DNA of 16,156 bases from Bradyrhizobium sp. (GTDB taxonomy: Bacteria > Pseudomonadota > Alphaproteobacteria > Rhizobiales > Xanthobacteraceae), in assembly GCA_028290305.1 (NCBI GenBank), contig JAQGKC010000443.1:1-16156 (forward strand), written 5' to 3'. Below the pieces are notes generated by a model. That model worked only from the letters and a program-made list of their open reading frames with translations, did no database searches and was not told the DNA's origin. How positions within the stretch are numbered: position 1 is the first letter of the stretch; each line of letters starts with the position of its first letter. A program made the translations under genes and the position numbers. Shown here in pieces: positions 14,910 to 16,156 of the stretch.

Positions 14910-15080
14910 CTATGGTTTAAAGGCTGGAATGTCAATGCGCATGACGCAGCGCCATTCCGGTGAATGCCACGCCGGCCGCCATCGCGGCGCTGACAAAGCG
15001 CGATAAATAGTCTTGCGGTGAAAAGGCTGCGGGGAGACAGTGCCGCCAAAGATTTCCTGAACAAAAGTGAGGAACGCCCA

Positions 15081-16156
<1,076 letters not shown>

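Overview
The window looks like a piece of an alphaproteobacterial chromosome of the Bradyrhizobium / Nitrobacteraceae type. The reasons are high GC content, the protein families present (a secreted YXWGXW-repeat protein, a type III CoA-transferase, a BKACE enzyme, a CrgA-type LysR regulator) and several short secreted proteins that resemble Bradyrhizobium hypotheticals. The genus is an inference from sequence style; no search was run.

Left part (1 to about 4770), accessory in character. The left edge cuts through the first codons of an IS110-family recombinase on the minus strand. The structured stretch in front of it could hold that family's bridge RNA. Next comes a two-gene encapsulin nanocompartment operon: a dye-decolorising peroxidase with a C-terminal encapsulin-targeting peptide, overlapped by the shell protein gene. 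A roughly 900-bp stretch follows without an intact gene, holding what looks like the C-terminal relic of an N-acyl-D-amino-acid deacylase. Then comes a secreted YXWGXW-repeat protein whose 3' end appears frameshifted. The segment ends at a degenerate 3' half of tRNA-Gly(CCC), which looks like an old attachment site and would put the DyP-encapsulin segment on a decayed island.

Middle (4900 to 8560). A complete CaiB/BaiF-type CoA-transferase is followed by a small basic protein of unknown function, a 650-bp gap containing a good hairpin terminator, a small secreted protein, a truncated metallophosphoesterase-like relic and an unrecognised 138-residue protein.

Right part (8560 to the end). A LysR-type regulator is divergent from a compact five-gene operon: MFS transporter, two paralogous metallo-beta-lactamase-fold hydrolases, an SDR dehydrogenase and a beta-keto acid cleavage enzyme (BKACE/DUF849). 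The order suggests uptake of an organic acid, lactone or ester, hydrolytic opening, oxidation of a beta-hydroxy acid to a beta-keto acid, and acetyl-CoA-dependent cleavage to acetoacetate plus a new acyl-CoA. The substrate cannot be read from the sequence. The second hydrolase has Asn in place of the last His of the HxHxDH metal motif. The LysR gene has a perfect T-N11-A palindrome lying across its own start codon. A TetR regulator converges on the operon's end and diverges from an acyl-CoA dehydrogenase that runs off the right edge.
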